64,000 nucleotides of DNA from Excoecaria cochinchinensis (Eukaryota > Streptophyta > Magnoliopsida > Malpighiales > Euphorbiaceae), in NCBI GenBank assembly GCA_947683425.1, contig CANTUQ010000055.1, forward strand, positions 5,506,001 through 5,570,000, given 5' to 3'. Positions 46,774-59,224 of this stretch are shown here, one piece after another. Both the position numbers and the translations under genes were made by a program. The notes below the pieces were generated by a model, which searched no databases, was not told the DNA's origin, and saw only the letters and a list, made by a program, of their open reading frames with translations. Position 1 is the stretch's first letter; each line of letters opens with the position of its first letter.

Positions 46774-48877
46774 CATTACATTTACATTTCATTTCATTTC
46801 ATTTGACATTTTAAACATTCATTCATTTTGTAAACCGCCATTGGCCTACTAATAGTGAGTTGCCATGACTCACACCGCGGATTTACTGTCCCTATGGCTA
46901 GCCAATTATATTCTAAACTAGATTTAACTACTAAACTATTACTAAGGGCAAGATAAAAAATTATCACATTACTTCATTATAATATACCATTATGCCAACA
47001 TAATCAAACTTTATAATATTCATTATTTCTTACTAAATCATCTTTATTCCACTAGTTATTAATTACTTAATCATTCATATCAAAATTTCATTAAAAATAT
47101 ATATTTAACTTCACCTCCATTATAACTATAATATACTAATTTATTCTAAAATATTAATTTTTACTCAATAAATTCCAAGTAAATTACCATGCCCTCAATT
47201 TTTATTCTATATTCATTTTATGCCATACTTTCAACTAAAATACACATTTAACTTGATTTTTAATATAAACATAATATACTAATTTATTCTAAAACATTCA
47301 TTTATGCATAATAAATTCCAAATAAATTATCATACACTCCATTTATATCCAATATTCATTTTATGCTTTTAAACTTAGTAAATTAACCAATTAGACCATA
47401 ATTTCCCCATGTTAACCATTCGGCCAACTCACAAATATTACCATTAAAAATTCTATTCCACTCATTTATCTTTATTTAAACTAATTTGCATCTTAACTTG
47501 CATGTATACTTTGTCAATTTACAAATATACCCTAATGTCATTAGGTATACCATTTGTTCACCCTTAGCTTTCCACCCTACAATTTATTTCTTCTTTAATT
47601 AACCCTTCAATTCATCATTTCTAACATCCTAAGTCAATATTATCACATTTATTTCAATTATACACACATATTTTACATAGTTACTATTTAAACATAACCT
47701 AAATTCACCCTAAAACAATGGAAATGGTTAGAATTTGTAAGCACTCACCTCAATTCCTTGCTTTACTCCTCTAAAGCTTCCTTCCCCTTGCTTTTAGCCC
47801 TTGAAGTGCCTTCACCTTCTTTATTCCCTAATGGTGGCCGAAATTCAAAATTGAGTTACCATTAAAACCATGCCTTCTAACCACAATATAACAACACAAT
47901 TACACTCTACACACTCTAATTTACCTATTATAACCATTAAATAAATTTAAAACCTTCAATTTCCCTTACCTCAATTTGTGACCTAAACCTTGCACACTTA
48001 AATTTTTACAATTCTATCTCTTCAATTGAGCTCTAAAGAGTGCAGTTAGACTGTAGAGGCGCTGAATTATATTATAGAAACTTATATTTGGAGAGAAATT
48101 GGATGAGGAATGAAGAATTGTGGAGAGAAAATGGGAAATGGTATTCGGCCAAGGAGAGGGGTGGAAAGGGCTGAAGATATATGGAATTCTCTCTACATTT
48201 TTTATTTTTCAGCCCTTTTATACCCTCATTTTTGAGCTGGGCCGGTTCAACCAAAGTGATTGGACCAAAAATTAAGCCCGTTTTCAATTTATAGCCCATT
48301 AACCAAACCCAATTTAATTCTCCTCCTTCCCAACCTCCAATTCACTCCAAAACAGTTCCAAAACTCTCCAAATAATAAATTAAGCCTCCACAAAAATTTT
48401 TAGCTCAATCAGAATTCGTTACCGGGACTGGTTCACTCTAACCGGTCCGATTCGATAATTTTCAGTGTTACCGTAAAATTAATTTTTATTTACCAAAAAT
48501 TGCTAAATATTATTCTAAGCTTGTGTATACCCTTAGAATAATTTGTGGAGGCTATTTACTATTTTTAGAGGTCTAGTCAAATTTTGGTCAAACAGTCCCT
48601 AATTACGGTCTAGGACTTTTCTTATTTTTGACTTTTGGAGACCCATTTAAGCTCATTTTCACTCCAAATTTTACCACTGGACTCACCATAACTAGTATTT
48701 TTTAATAGTCAAATAAAATATTTTTCGCCTTCGGGTGCAATTTCTACTCCGAGTGCACTATTCACCACCGAAAAATACTATTCATGGCTAATCCGGTATT
48801 GCAGCCACTACAGAAAATGCAATTTACTAGCATATTTTGGATACACAAAGTGCGGGTTAGAGTTTGCCCCTGATACA

Positions 48878-48951
48878 GACTCAGTACCGAGTCGGCAATG
48901 CACCAAAAGCTTCTGTATCGAGTCGGAACTAGCACAACAAGACTCTGAGTC
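48878..48951. repeat. module I palindrome array of LTR F
   Basis: GACTC-AGTACC-GAGTC (48878-48893), a decayed CTGTATCGAGTCGG unit (48913-48926) and GACTC-T-GAGTC (48941-48951). Shorter than other arrays but at the same relative position. Confidence 0.65.
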
Positions 48952-50059
48952 GGCACCATTACAGCCCCAAACCCCATTTTGGTTTTTTTTGTCCCTTATG
49001 TGCAATTCTTTATACTAAGGTATTCTATTATATTTTAAAGTGTAAAATGGTTGAGCGAGAATCTTTGGAACTTAAAAATGAAATGGAAATGATTATAATT
49101 GTATTATAATATATTATAGTTATAATTATAATTATAATATATATAGCTATATGCACATAAATGGAGTATATGAAATCAAATGTTATTTTAATAAATGATA
49201 TTATTTATGGAGTATGCATGATAAAATAATTGAATTAATTTGTCCATGACATGAAAATTAAAATAAATGGTACCCATTCAAATTTAATTATGAATATAAA
49301 GTGAGTTTATGTGAAATAAATTAGTCTCCTGCTTGTGTTCGCATTGTGAATAAATAGGCATGCTTATAGAAAACCTTAGTTGTGGTGCCCCAATACCCCC
49401 TAAAAGGATAAGAGAGCGCTACAAACACCACACATCCAATTCACTTCAAATAAACATTATCAAAATGCTTATTCAAATAGTAACCGAAAATACTATTATT
49501 AAAACTAAATGAACATGCATACACAAACTTTAGCCGTATACATACATAATATCGATATCTTCCTTATATTACATGAACATTCTCTTTTAAAACATTTACA
49601 CTTAATATACAAAATTCGTTACATGATCACTATACTATTCAACACAAAAAAAATTCTTAACATATACAAAATGAAACTCCAAGCTTCCACCCTAGTAGCC
49701 TGCAGATGCACAACTCTCTATACCAAACCTACAAACCTAAACAGAAAAACACCCGTGCTGAGCGAAAACCCGGTGGGGATAAACAACAGCAAATAGACTT
49801 CTAATGAAGTCACAAACATCACACAATATGCATATCCATAATAATCATGCTTATCACATAATAACATTCATTAGTAAACGTCCCAAAATAAGCACAATAT
49901 TAACATATCCATATCATTTACGTTCACTTCAACATGCACATAATCACTAATTTTAGCATTTATATACGATAAGCGTTAACATATCACTACATATAATATG
50001 TATTCATATACATATAAATAAATCATTGCATTTCTTATACAGTCATAAACACACAATAT

Positions 50060-50286
50060 CCTAAATTCACTTAGATGGTGGATACGGATACTCTGGATAC
50101 TGATAAACAGTATCAAACATCTAAAGACCGAGGTCTCAAACATCTGGAACCGAAGTCTTAAATCTCTAGATACTAAAAAGGTACCAAACTCTGGACACCA
50201 AACAATGTCAAACTCTGGACACCAAATGGTGTAAAACTCTGGCAGCTGCAAATGACTATCTATCCACTACTGTGACTAATTCAGGC
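50060..50286 (-). promoter_or_regulatory. LTR module II multi-hairpin block of H
   Basis: Arms CCTAAATT and AATTCAGG, with GTGGATA and TATCCAC inside them. Contains GATACTG-ATAAA-CAGTATC (7 bp, perfect), AGACC-GA-GGTCT, ACACC-AAAT-GGTGT and, in sense, ACATT-GTTT-GGTGT (two U-G). The TAGGCATGCC palindrome has been lost. Confidence 0.55.
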
Positions 50287-50646
50287 TTAACATATGAACT
50301 TCATTCATTATTCATATACATAACACTTACTCGATTATCTTATCAAACCACTGTACATCCAACTCAAATTATATATTAACTAAGCAAACCATGAACATAC
50401 ATAAGTATTTGTTTATCAATCAGTCATGCCAAAGCAAAATCTATTTGACATGCTCATATTCATTCTACTTGTTCATATAGTATATACAATATCCTGTTGC
50501 ACATTAAGGATACCAAACACATTAAGCATCTCATTTATTCTCTCTTATGCTAACACATTTCAACTTTCATATGCATAATCATTCATAATCCAATACAATA
50601 TTTCACATAAAACAGAAAAATTAACAAGTGTTCAAGGCTCTTAACT

Positions 50647-50823
50647 GGGTCGCGCTCGAGACATAACGCAAATACACTATTGTCGTGCTCATGGCAGATG
50701 TCACACTCGCAACAGAATGCCCAAATGACTTTTGTCGCGCACGAGATGAAGCTCGCTCTAGCAACAGAACACGGTCTGGCAAACTTTGCCCTATGGAGCT
50801 CTCTATCGCTCTTGCGACAGAGT
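50647..50823. repeat. module I palindrome array of LTR H, decayed
   Basis: Recognisable units (GGGTCGCGCTCGAGA, TGTCGCGCACGAGA, TATCGCTCTTGCGACAG) with many CpG losses. Confidence 0.6.
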
Positions 50824-52150
50824 CTAAACTTCATGTTCAAATTCCCAACTACACACACTTCTCTTCATACACTTTACTATACTCACTTTCATGGCTTCTA
50901 TCATCAACCAAACACCAATTCCAGCCAAAATGGCTTTCTAAACAAATAATCACATACAAATAACTTCATCGTGCACACTTGTAACAAACACATAGTCATC
51001 ATGCAACAATCAAAACATGGTATATCTTAACAGGACTTCATCCAATTAACAATTCTATCCCATGTACAATTTAATAACTAGAAGAGTTATTGAACCATTC
51101 GAAACCTATAATTTTCCCAAATAATCAAACATGTATCTAATTAAGGAATCAAGTACAATCCCAAACCTCAAAAAGAACAGCTTGACCAACTCCTCTTCTA
51201 GCTCAAATCTTGTCTTTGCCCTTGTCTCTTCTCTTTTCCAAAACTTCTTGCACAACCAACCAAATACACACACTTAATTCATAATCCAAAACAACTCAAA
51301 ATCAAAAACAAAACTAGGTAGAAGAAGAAAATAACTTCAACTTCCAACCCACGCTTACCTTTCCAACTTATCGCTTAACCTCTTCAAATCAATCCAAGTT
51401 CTTGAAATTCAAACACAAAGAAAAACAAGGAGCTAAGAATGAAGAAGAAGAAGAAGAATGAGAAGGACTTAAAATGGACCTAGGAAGAGTGGCTGGCCAA
51501 ATGCATGGAAAATACAATTTCTGCCTCCTCAAAACCTTTATATTGCATGAATGGGGAGGTGTTGGCAAAGCCCACACTCTACATGTGGAATGCACTCACC
51601 AATAACTTATATTTCTTTTCAATTACATCCTCATTTCCCATAAATCCATACTTACACAATTACTCTTGTACCCTCACAATGCAATTGACACTACAAATCT
51701 TTGTAAGGTACACTTTGGGTCATTACATTAGTGCTGCAGCCTACGTTTTGTTCTGCCGGCCCCATTTGGGTCATAATTAGACCCCATTTGGGTCATTATA
51801 TTAGATCCCATTTGGGTCACCCTTTGAAATGTGAAATGACATGAAATGAAATGTAATGTGTGGAAGTAGCCTCCAGTACTTCTTTGCTATGATTTGTAAC
51901 TCTCGTTATCCACCTCCTTTTGGAAAAGTAGGCAATAAATTAAATTGGAAGGTTTGTGTTAAAGAAATAACATGGATTTGTATATGGAAAGTATGTTTAG
52001 ATGAATGTGAATTGTGAGTGCTTGTTATTATAATTAACTACATCACTCTAATTGTTGATATGTATACATCGATATATTTATGTATGCTTCATATGCATGC
52101 GTTTTGTATTGATAACCATTGTGAGTGGTTGTCCATCTCATATTATTTTT

Positions 52151-52195
52151 CCCACTAAGCCTTTGTGCTTAATACGGACGTTCAATCCGTGCAGA
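52151..52195 (+). promoter_or_regulatory. LTR module III double hairpin of F
   Basis: Stem 1 is TAAGC-ctttgt-GCTTA. Stem 2 is TACGGA-cgttcaa-TCCGTG (one U-G), followed by CAGAT. Confidence 0.55.
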
Positions 52196-53902
52196 TTTTG
52201 AAGATAAAAATTTTGACAAAGACATCCCGCTTTGTCAACGACCGACACATCAATAGAACCTTTTTTTGTAGGTTTTTGGATATTGTATTGTAACATGTAA
52301 GTAATACTTATGTTTTAAATATGTAAGCTTTTTGGTTATGGTTAAGTAATTCGAGCATGTAATCGAAACGAAATGTATGTAAATTAACTTTTGTTGTGAA
52401 ATGGGAGTACATGACTATACTATGGAATGAAAATTATTATGCACAAGTAATGTGTAAGGAAAAGAAATTCTGACTTAGTATAAGGCATGTAAATAAGGTT
52501 TGTAACATAATTCGAAATTAAATGGACTACATGAGTTGTTAATTAATTGTGGTTCCGTGACCTCTTCACCTATTAATGCAACCTGCCACATGAAGGTATG
52601 GTTTACTACGTACGGGTAAGGGGTGTTACATTCAGTGTTTACAGTGCAATGCTCAGTGATAACAGTGACAGTGATATGGTGTGGTCTTTCGGGATCACTT
52701 TTTAATGTAGTGGACCTATAGGGTCCACATTCCGCATATATGGTTCAGAGATTTCTACCGGATGTTACTAGGGGCAAAAGTGATAATATAAAATGAATGT
52801 ATAAATTAAGAATTAACTGGGTAATTAAGTGAAGAGACAAGAATTAAAAGATAAAATGATAAATTTAAATAAATAAAGTATGGAATAAATGGATGAAATT
52901 AAGAGATTGTCTGTTCATCATGTAAGAACACAAAGATAAAGGAATAAGATGAAAGAGTTAAATAGTAATTGACAAATATGGAATTTAAAATATAAGTTAT
53001 GGAAAATGAATAAAGAAAGTAGATGGTAAAGTTATTAAATGGAGAAAGGCAAAAATTTCATAAAGGCACAAATAAAGGATTAGAATGCAATTAAGGGTAA
53101 AGATAGAAATTTATAGAATAAATTGAGAAGGTAGTAATAAAGAATAATGACGGAAGGTAAAATGGTAAGCATAGGATAAATTGGAGATTAAATAAGCAGA
53201 GGCATAAGTAATAGTAAGTGACATAATAAGAAAATAAGAATTAATAATAATAAGTGAAATGATAACAACAATTATTATGAAAATAGTGAGAATGGGTGAG
53301 TGATAATGATGTCAATAATGTTAGTAATAAATGCTAATAGCAAAGAAATAATGTAGTAAACCTAATAATAATATTAAAGGAATAACTTGCACAAGATATA
53401 AATGCTTAGTATATATAAAATGAAATATATGAATAATAGAAACATAAGTGTAAAATAAGTAGATTTAAATGATGGGTATATAAAGTTATAGTGTAAATGA
53501 TAAAAGCAATAACAAGAATAAAGGTAATAATGATTATAAGAGAAGATTGAAATGCAACAAGATTAATGGTAATATTAATACAAAGAAGTATAGTAGTGAT
53601 GATCATAATAATAGAAATAAAGATGATAAGTATTTAAGTGCACTAATTATTTATAAATAATATAGTTACGAGTATAATAGAGTAATACAAGAATAAAACA
53701 AAGAATTATAAGAAAATGTGCAAGATAGTTACAAGTTAAAGATGTATAAGACATGTGTGAAAATGTAACATAAGAAATTAAAGAATAAGTTGTAAATTTA
53801 GTAAGTGAACTAAAGAGAGTTAACATAATTTAAGTATAAACGTAATGGTGAATGAATGTATACATGTATGTATGTATGGTTAGATAAAAAATATTAAATG
53901 TA

Positions 53903-53957
53903 TATCCACCACTGAATATTGTATGCTCAGCGCATAGTATTTTATTGCGCGTAGGTT
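53903..53957 (+). promoter_or_regulatory. LTR module III double hairpin of I
   Basis: Stem 1 is CTGAATAT-tgt-ATGCTCAG (one mismatch, one U-G). Stem 2 is GCGCA...TGCGC (5 bp, perfect), where relatives have GCACG/CGTGC, then GTAGGT. The two sides of stem 2 have changed together. Confidence 0.55.
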
Positions 53958-54291
53958 ATAGAAGATTACAAAGATTTGGAGTGACCAAGAATGTGCTAGT
54001 AGTTGTAAGAAGTGGAGTGAATCAAGCTTAGAAGCTTAGACGGACATGGCATGTATATGTTCAAGTTGGAGAGACAAGTTATAGTTATATGTTGATCAGA
54101 TATCTGTATATGAGTAAACAATTGGGTAAAGTATATATTGTTATTGTTAATATTGTTAATGTATAATGTTAGCGATTGTTGTGAAAAAAAAAAAAACTAC
54201 CCATTATACTATTGAATAACATGTATCGTATGAGTTACGCAATGATGTGACATTCAATATCCATACTAAATTACGAGTATATGGTGTTACA

Positions 54292-54680
54292 TTCCATCTT
54301 CCATCCCTCTCTCTCTTGTTCCATCTCTCTCTCTCTCCCCGAAAATTGCTTCTTCTTTCCAATCTTGTTTTTGTTAAGATCTGCTGCTGGTTTGGTTTGC
54401 AGAGTTGTAGCTTTTGAAGCTTTTGAAGGGAGAGCAGCAGATGGCAAGAGGGAGAGCAGCAAGTAAGAGATCTGATTTTTTTTTTTTACTGAGTTTTTTC
54501 TTTGTGCCTGTTTCAAATCCTTGTTCCTGTTACAGATCCGTATCTTCTATTTTTTTCTTTTTTCCTTTTAGTTTAGTTTCATATGTTGTTCAATTTTCAT
54601 TTCTCTGTTACAGATCTTATTGTATTTTCTATTCCAAATCTTTACCTTGTTCTATTGTTCCAAATTTGTTCAATTCTTTA
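54292..54680. other. low-copy region right of LTR I, no confirmed gene
   Basis: CT-rich stretch (54300-54345), then mixed DNA. On the plus strand an ATG at 54441 (MARGRAA) is followed by GTAAGAG, a good splice-donor shape. This could be a 5' exon of a lost or displaced transcript, but no continuation is visible. T-rich beyond 54475. Confidence 0.35.
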
Positions 54681-54764
<84 letters not shown>

Positions 54765-54769
54765 CTTTA

Positions 54770-54827
<58 letters not shown>

Positions 54828-54911
54828 GGTTTTTTCAAATCCTAAACCAGAACTGAAAAATTAAAATTTCAGTAACCATGAACCGAATCTATATATATAT
54901 ATATAATATAT
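54681..54911. repeat. (AT)n tracts with duplicated linkers
   Basis: (AT)n at about 54683-54757 and 54773-54826, separated by a copy of 'ttcaattctttaag' that also precedes the first tract. A shorter AT tract is at 54890-54911. Confidence 0.92.
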
Positions 54912-54973
54912 GGTTTTTTCAAATCCTAAACCAGAACTGAAAAATTAAAATTTCAGTAACCATGAACCGAATC
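54828..54973. repeat. 62-bp direct duplication around an AT tract
   Basis: 54828-54889 and 54912-54973 are identical by eye (ggttttttcaaatcc... to ...catgaaccgaatc). Confidence 0.9.
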
Positions 54974-55070
54974 AATCGGTTCGGTTATTCAAAAAATCGA
55001 TTCAATTCCGAATCGATTTTTGGGTTAACCAAGTCTATTGATTTTTTTTGCTCACCCCTAATCATTTCTA
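54974..55070. mobile_element. small inverted-repeat (MITE/hAT-like) element end
   Basis: Contains AATCGGTTCGGTTATTC, then a perfect 12-bp stem AAAAATCGATTC / GAATCGATTTTT (54992-55003 and 55010-55021), then a terminus reading GCTCACCCCTA. 'ggttcggtt' stretches with a CACCCCTA end are common in non-autonomous hAT-like plant elements. No second terminus was established. Confidence 0.4.
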
Positions 55071-55420
55071 AATAAATATCACATAATATAAATTTTAATT
55101 GAAAAAATTGGGTCATACATTCAATTGGGTTGGATTAAATTTCATGTATTCTCAAGCAAATTTTTTAGATTTCGACTCAGATCGGATTCAATCCTAAATT
55201 TTTCTAGTAATTCGGATTCGAGTCATTTGAATTTCCTCCTAATTAGAATTTGAGTCACTATTTTCGAGCGGGTTCGTATTGAACTTTCGAATTAGGTCAA
55301 AAATTAATAGGTCTAATTGTAATATACGGAAGACCTTTTTATGTTACCATTTAACTTTAGATTTTGTAATTAGGTAAAAAAAAGGCTTTGGGATTAATTT
55401 GCAGTTTTATAGCTTCAGGT

Positions 55421-55463
<43 letters not shown>

Positions 55464-56788
55464 CTTCTTTCCCCCTCTATTGTTCTATTGTTACAGTTTC
55501 TCATTGGCACCAACAACCATGATTAATTTGCATGATAGACACGTATCATGCATTGAGTGACTCTTAAGCCATGTCAGCCAGTCTCAAAAACACGTGTTAT
55601 GCCCTTTGCGACATCAGATAAATTTTTGCTTATTAGTTACAAAATTATTGAGTTGAAGTATCTAATAGATTATTAATTGCAAACTTCGAGTGTACGCAAA
55701 TATTATAGGCCTTTTTTTAACTAACCATACATAAATGTAGTAATCACTTTTTATGGCATTCTAGCAGTATGAATCCCCACGATAATTTACTTGGTTATAT
55801 TGTCAACAGAAATAAGTAACTTATAATTGCAGACTTATTTTTCAGAATAATGTGAAAAAAAATATTCATACACAATAATGTAATTCGAAACGACACACAA
55901 ATATGACGAATCGCCCATGAGAACCGAAGCAAAAATTGCTTCAGGAAACTACTATTTTTTTTTTTCCTTTTTGGAACTAAAAATCGTCTTTTGAAAATAC
56001 AATTTTTTTATTAACCGATAAAAAAATGTAAAGAAAACATATATTGAAAAGATTATTTAACGACTGTGACATTCTGACACATGCATTAACAATTGATTTT
56101 GGTGCAAATTAGTTTCCTGCATTGTTTATTGTTATATATTTATAACATAGATACTTAATTTTCTCGTTACCGTGTAACCATACCAACTTTTGTGATAAAT
56201 TCAATCAGCTGAGGGCGTGGAACTAAACCCAAGATAGAAAAATTTGATTATCAATTATGCAACACCCTTGCAATGAATTTTCCCTACAACTTCAAATACT
56301 CTTAAGACTTTCCAATGAGGAATCAAACAATTAGATATCAGTACCATGGATGATGTATCCATGGATATAACAACCTAAATAGTTAAATATACTGAGTGAG
56401 AGCAGGTTATGCAAAAGGAAGGGAAAAAGGTAAATACTTGATATATTGAGATAATTGTTCAAGATTTATTGTGCCACATTTTAAATTGCATTCAAAATGG
56501 TGAATATTTACTTGAATAATGAAAGCAGAAATAATCATGTATTTGCATCTTGCATGCCCATCTCCAAATTGGTCAAATATTTGGAGAGTAGATAAGATAT
56601 TTCATAGAATTTCAGACCAATGCTCTTCCTGCAGTTGGGCATGTAAATTTGTAGGGCAATTCCTCATACTTTCATGATGGAGATGTCAATAATCACATGT
56701 CAGCTTATTCCATAAACATTTCCAATTCCGAGTTGCTTTATGTGGATATCCAGAATGAGAAAAAGATTCATTTATGAAGTTTATTACC
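55071..56788. other. AT-rich intergenic DNA and 3' flank of the dehydrogenase gene
   Basis: No coding potential seen. (TA)n at 55424-55461, poly-A/T runs, unique-looking sequence. The part nearest 56789 probably includes the 3' UTR of the minus-strand gene; several AATAAA-like motifs occur on the minus strand but none can be chosen. Confidence 0.6.
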
Positions 56789-57894
56789 TCATTGATATGA
56801 ACTGAGTGAGTGAGGGAGAACTTTATATGGATTAAGAATCCCCTTGGGGTCCAGCAATTTCTTGATTGAAGCCATCACTTGCACCTATCCAAGTGAATCA
56901 AATGCAATTTAGACATTATTTTGCAAAGTAATTGGCCCTGCTCCAGAACGTATGAATTTCAAATAATTAGCAATTCAAGAATATACATACAGTTTCATGT
57001 GACTTGCTGTAAAAAATCTTATTGGCCTTCATAAGCCCTAGGCCATGCTCTGCACTTATACTTCCTCGATGTTTAGATGTCCACTGATAGACATAGGGTT
57101 CAATTTGTGCTAAAATCTGCAACAGTAATGAACTATTAGTCCACAAGGATACTTTCGGACTACGCATGCGGAAAGTAGGATGACAAAAATTACCGCATCA
57201 TCATAATTTGGGGCTGAAATATTTAGATGCAAATTTCCATCTCCTAGATGGCCATATCCCACTACCTTAGCTTTTTGAGCTGAGAAATATCGCATACACG
57301 TGTTAATATGACTTTCTATGCATAAAAAAAGTAGGATTCAGCAAATGCCTCTCCATTTGGGCTACTATGTAACAATTTTTTTTTATTCCACCATTTAAAA
57401 TAAGGAATACAGCCTTTTCAAGTAAATATATTCCAGTTCGAACTCCATTACACCAGTTTAAACACTTTTTCGTTCTCCCTGCACCACCAGTCCCCACCCA
57501 ACAAAAAGTAAATCAGTGTTCCAAAGAAAGAAAATTAATTCAAAGTCAAAGATTCCTTCATTTCAGATTCCACAAAGAACTTATACCCCACACCTATGGA
57601 AGGCAACCACACCTCCCAGTTTAACCAAGCTTCTATTTCAGTGTATTGATGAATTTCAATAATTCTGTGGAAATTATTAGATGGGACGTGCAACAATTTC
57701 TTAACCACCATCCACTCAGCTCTAACTTTCAAAAAATACTAGCTCAAAAATCTTGTTGGTTGAATGAATAAATGATAGCTATGCTTACCTAATTTTAGCC
57801 GCATTTCTTGAACAAGATTATACATGTTTTCAACAGGTAAAGAGAGATCATATTTATATACAGACCCTGCTCTCATCAAAGCTTCTGGTATGCC
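56789..57894 (-). CDS. D2HGDH: D-2-hydroxyglutarate dehydrogenase, last four coding exons
   Basis: Minus-strand exons at 57789-57894 (106 bp), 57194-57279 (86 bp), 56991-57116 (126 bp) and 56789-56884 (96 bp, ends TGA). All introns have GT and AG ends, phases fit, and the 137 codons have no stop. They form the C-terminal FAD-linked oxidase domain: IPEALMRAGSVYKYDLSLPV, VVGYGHLGDGNLHLNIS, SISAEHGLGLMKANKIFYSK, then LLDPKGILNPYKVLPHSL. The His residues of GHLGDGNLH and the Glu of AEHG belong to the family's metal and substrate site. The plant enzyme is mitochondrial and oxidises D-2-hydroxyglutarate to 2-oxoglutarate, passing electrons to the ETF/ETFQO system. Upstream exons are not found before 58.8 kb, so the gene continues beyond the retrotransposons or is truncated. 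Confidence 0.92.
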
Positions 57895-58788
57895 CTGTGG
57901 CCAAACAATATGAAATAATTAATGAATGAAAACTTCTGCTATCATGTGACATTCTAATTATAATTATTGGTAACATAGATCACGGCCAAAAGAATATGTT
58001 CGCATAAGGTGTACATAATATCACAAGATGGATTAATACTTTATTTATTGCAATCCTTTTTATTTACATGCCTAATACTTATTTCCCACACCACACAGCC
58101 TATAGTATTAGTTCAAAAGTTTAACAGTAAATTACAAACCCCCCTTCTTTTCTACATTTTTGCAAAGATTGAGAATGGAAACATTGAATTTTTAAAAATG
58201 AACTAAAAAGTCCTTGGCATTAGAAGAATAGAACAACTCGATGTAATAGTCCCCAATTAGACATTACTCTCTTACTATTAAAAAATAACTTCTTAGTCAC
58301 TCACTTTAAGTAACTCCAAATCTTTCAACTCCCAGGCTTATAATGCCTGTTTCATATGAAAGCTTAGGTCTTGTTTACATCCGGCATATTTTCCTTTCCC
58401 AATATTTTTCTCCAGTGCCCAAGTTTTCGATTTTGCATCTTCCAAATGATTAATTGAAAATTGAAAAACATTTCATCTAATCAGTTTTCCCGTCCATTTC
58501 ACAATTTATATTTTAATATGCATTATTATCTTGAAAATAAATATTACTTGTAACTTGTGTAATATTAGAGTTCTGTTATTTGAGGAAAATATTCAATCTA
58601 ACAATTAAGTAAAATTATTTCATCTAACATTTTCAAATTAATTTCAAACATATTAAAAAAGTACATTGTTGATTAGAAAGATAACATACGAAAGATGGCA
58701 GAAAACACATCGATGCACATGCAGATATGCGTGGCCGCTCAAAAATGTTAGAAAAGACGACAAAAAAGTAATGGAGCAGAAATTAGTG
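57895..58788 (-). other. intron (or truncated flank) of the dehydrogenase gene
   Basis: Directly upstream of the exon starting at 57894, with its acceptor AG at 57895-57896. No further exon was found by reading the minus strand. AT-rich, ordinary. Confidence 0.6.
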
Positions 58789-59143
58789 TGTTTCTATTAG
58801 GATTTCTAGTCAGGATCAATCACGGGATGATGAACCGAAAAATTTTGATCAAATAACTTTGATTTTCTTTTTCCTTTATTCGAATACTTCGGTCTATCTA
58901 TTTTTAAAAATAACTCAGCCCATAAGGGAGACTCGAATCTCGTTAATGGCGAGAGAGCTCCAAATCTCCTGTTCTTGATAAAAATTGACTTGTGTATTGT
59001 TACTGCCGTTTGCCCATAAGTAGGCAAGAGTTATTACTGAAATAGAAGTCCTAATTTGTAGGCTTCTTAATAAAGAAATAATAAACTTCTTAGAAAAAAA
59101 ATTACCCAAACAGTATTTTAATTAAATAAGGAAATAACTAACA
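58789..59143 (-). repeat. 3' LTR of degraded Reina-like element
   Basis: Minus strand, starts TGTTAGTTATTTCC at 59143; the end near 58789 (..GAAACA) is uncertain. About 355 bp, a size fitting the short LTRs of the Reina branch. It lies directly downstream of the pol fragment. Confidence 0.5.
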
Positions 59144-59153
59144 GCGTAAAGAA

Positions 59154-59213
59154 ATTAACCCAACCCGACACATAGGACCAAACATTAACCCAACCCGACA
59201 CATAGGACCAAAC
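59154..59213. repeat. two 30-bp direct repeats
   Basis: 'attaacccaacccgacacat' and the following 10 bases occur twice in tandem (59154-59183 and 59184-59213), between the pol fragment and its LTR. Confidence 0.9.
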
Positions 59214-59224
59214 CAAATTAATTA

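Larger units (their letters stand above)
45428..48812 (-). repeat. solo LTR 'G' (family of I and E1)
   Basis: 3385 bp on the minus strand, from TGTAGTGGCTGCAATACCGG (48812) to TATATAAGGGTGTTACA (45428), flanked by GAAAA (45423-45427 and 48813-48817). AT-rich and non-coding. Contains two sense-strand hairpins with G-U pairs (46726-46744, 46756-46773) and a module III copy (45961-46015). Confidence 0.88.
49381..51727 (-). repeat. solo LTR 'H', Tekay-like
   Basis: 2347 bp on the minus strand, TGTAATGACCCAAAGTG at 51727 to GGTATTGGGGCACCACA at 49381, flanked by TTAGT (49376-49380 and 51728-51732). Modules: I 50647-50823 (decayed TCGCGCTCGAGA and TATCGCTCTTGCGACA units), II 50060-50286, III 49733-49778 (weak). 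ORFs are not credible. Confidence 0.88.
49328..51932 (+). promoter_or_regulatory. LTR module II multi-hairpin block of F, broken by LTR H
   Basis: Segments 49328-49380 and 51733-51932. Arms are CCTGCT and AGTAGG (one G-U), with GTGAATAA and TTATCCAC inside. TAGGCATGCTTA (49355-49366) has one G-U. Three tandem hairpins with a CATTT loop follow: GGCCC/GGGTC, GACCC/GGGTC (51780-51794) and GATCC/GGGTC (51804-51818). Confidence 0.6.
44426..52630 (+). repeat. solo LTR 'F', Tekay-like, split by solo LTRs G and H
   Basis: TGTAAGGCCCCGACTCG at 44426 to ACGGGTAAGGGGTGTTACA at 52630, with TTCAG on both sides (44421-44425 and 52631-52635). Own segments are 44426-45427, 48818-49380 and 51733-52630, about 2.46 kb in all. 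Module I 48878-48951, II 49328-49380 plus 51733-51932, III 52151-52195. No gene. Confidence 0.9.
42852..54291 (+). repeat. LTR 'I' (family of E1 and G), 5' truncated, split by solo LTR F
   Basis: Segments 42852-44425 and 52631-54291, joined across F by the TTCAG duplication. AT-rich, non-coding, ends GAGTATATGGTGTTACA at 54291. Similarity to G read on its sense strand is clear around 'agttggctagccatatggaca' (44336) and 'gagatttctaccgg' (52748). The 5' end is missing at the junction with LARD1. Module III is at 53903-53957. Confidence 0.75.

Noticed and set aside
57895..58788. Further upstream dehydrogenase exons in this stretch
   Set aside because: Minus-strand reading gave no segment resembling the expected preceding residues with splice signals.
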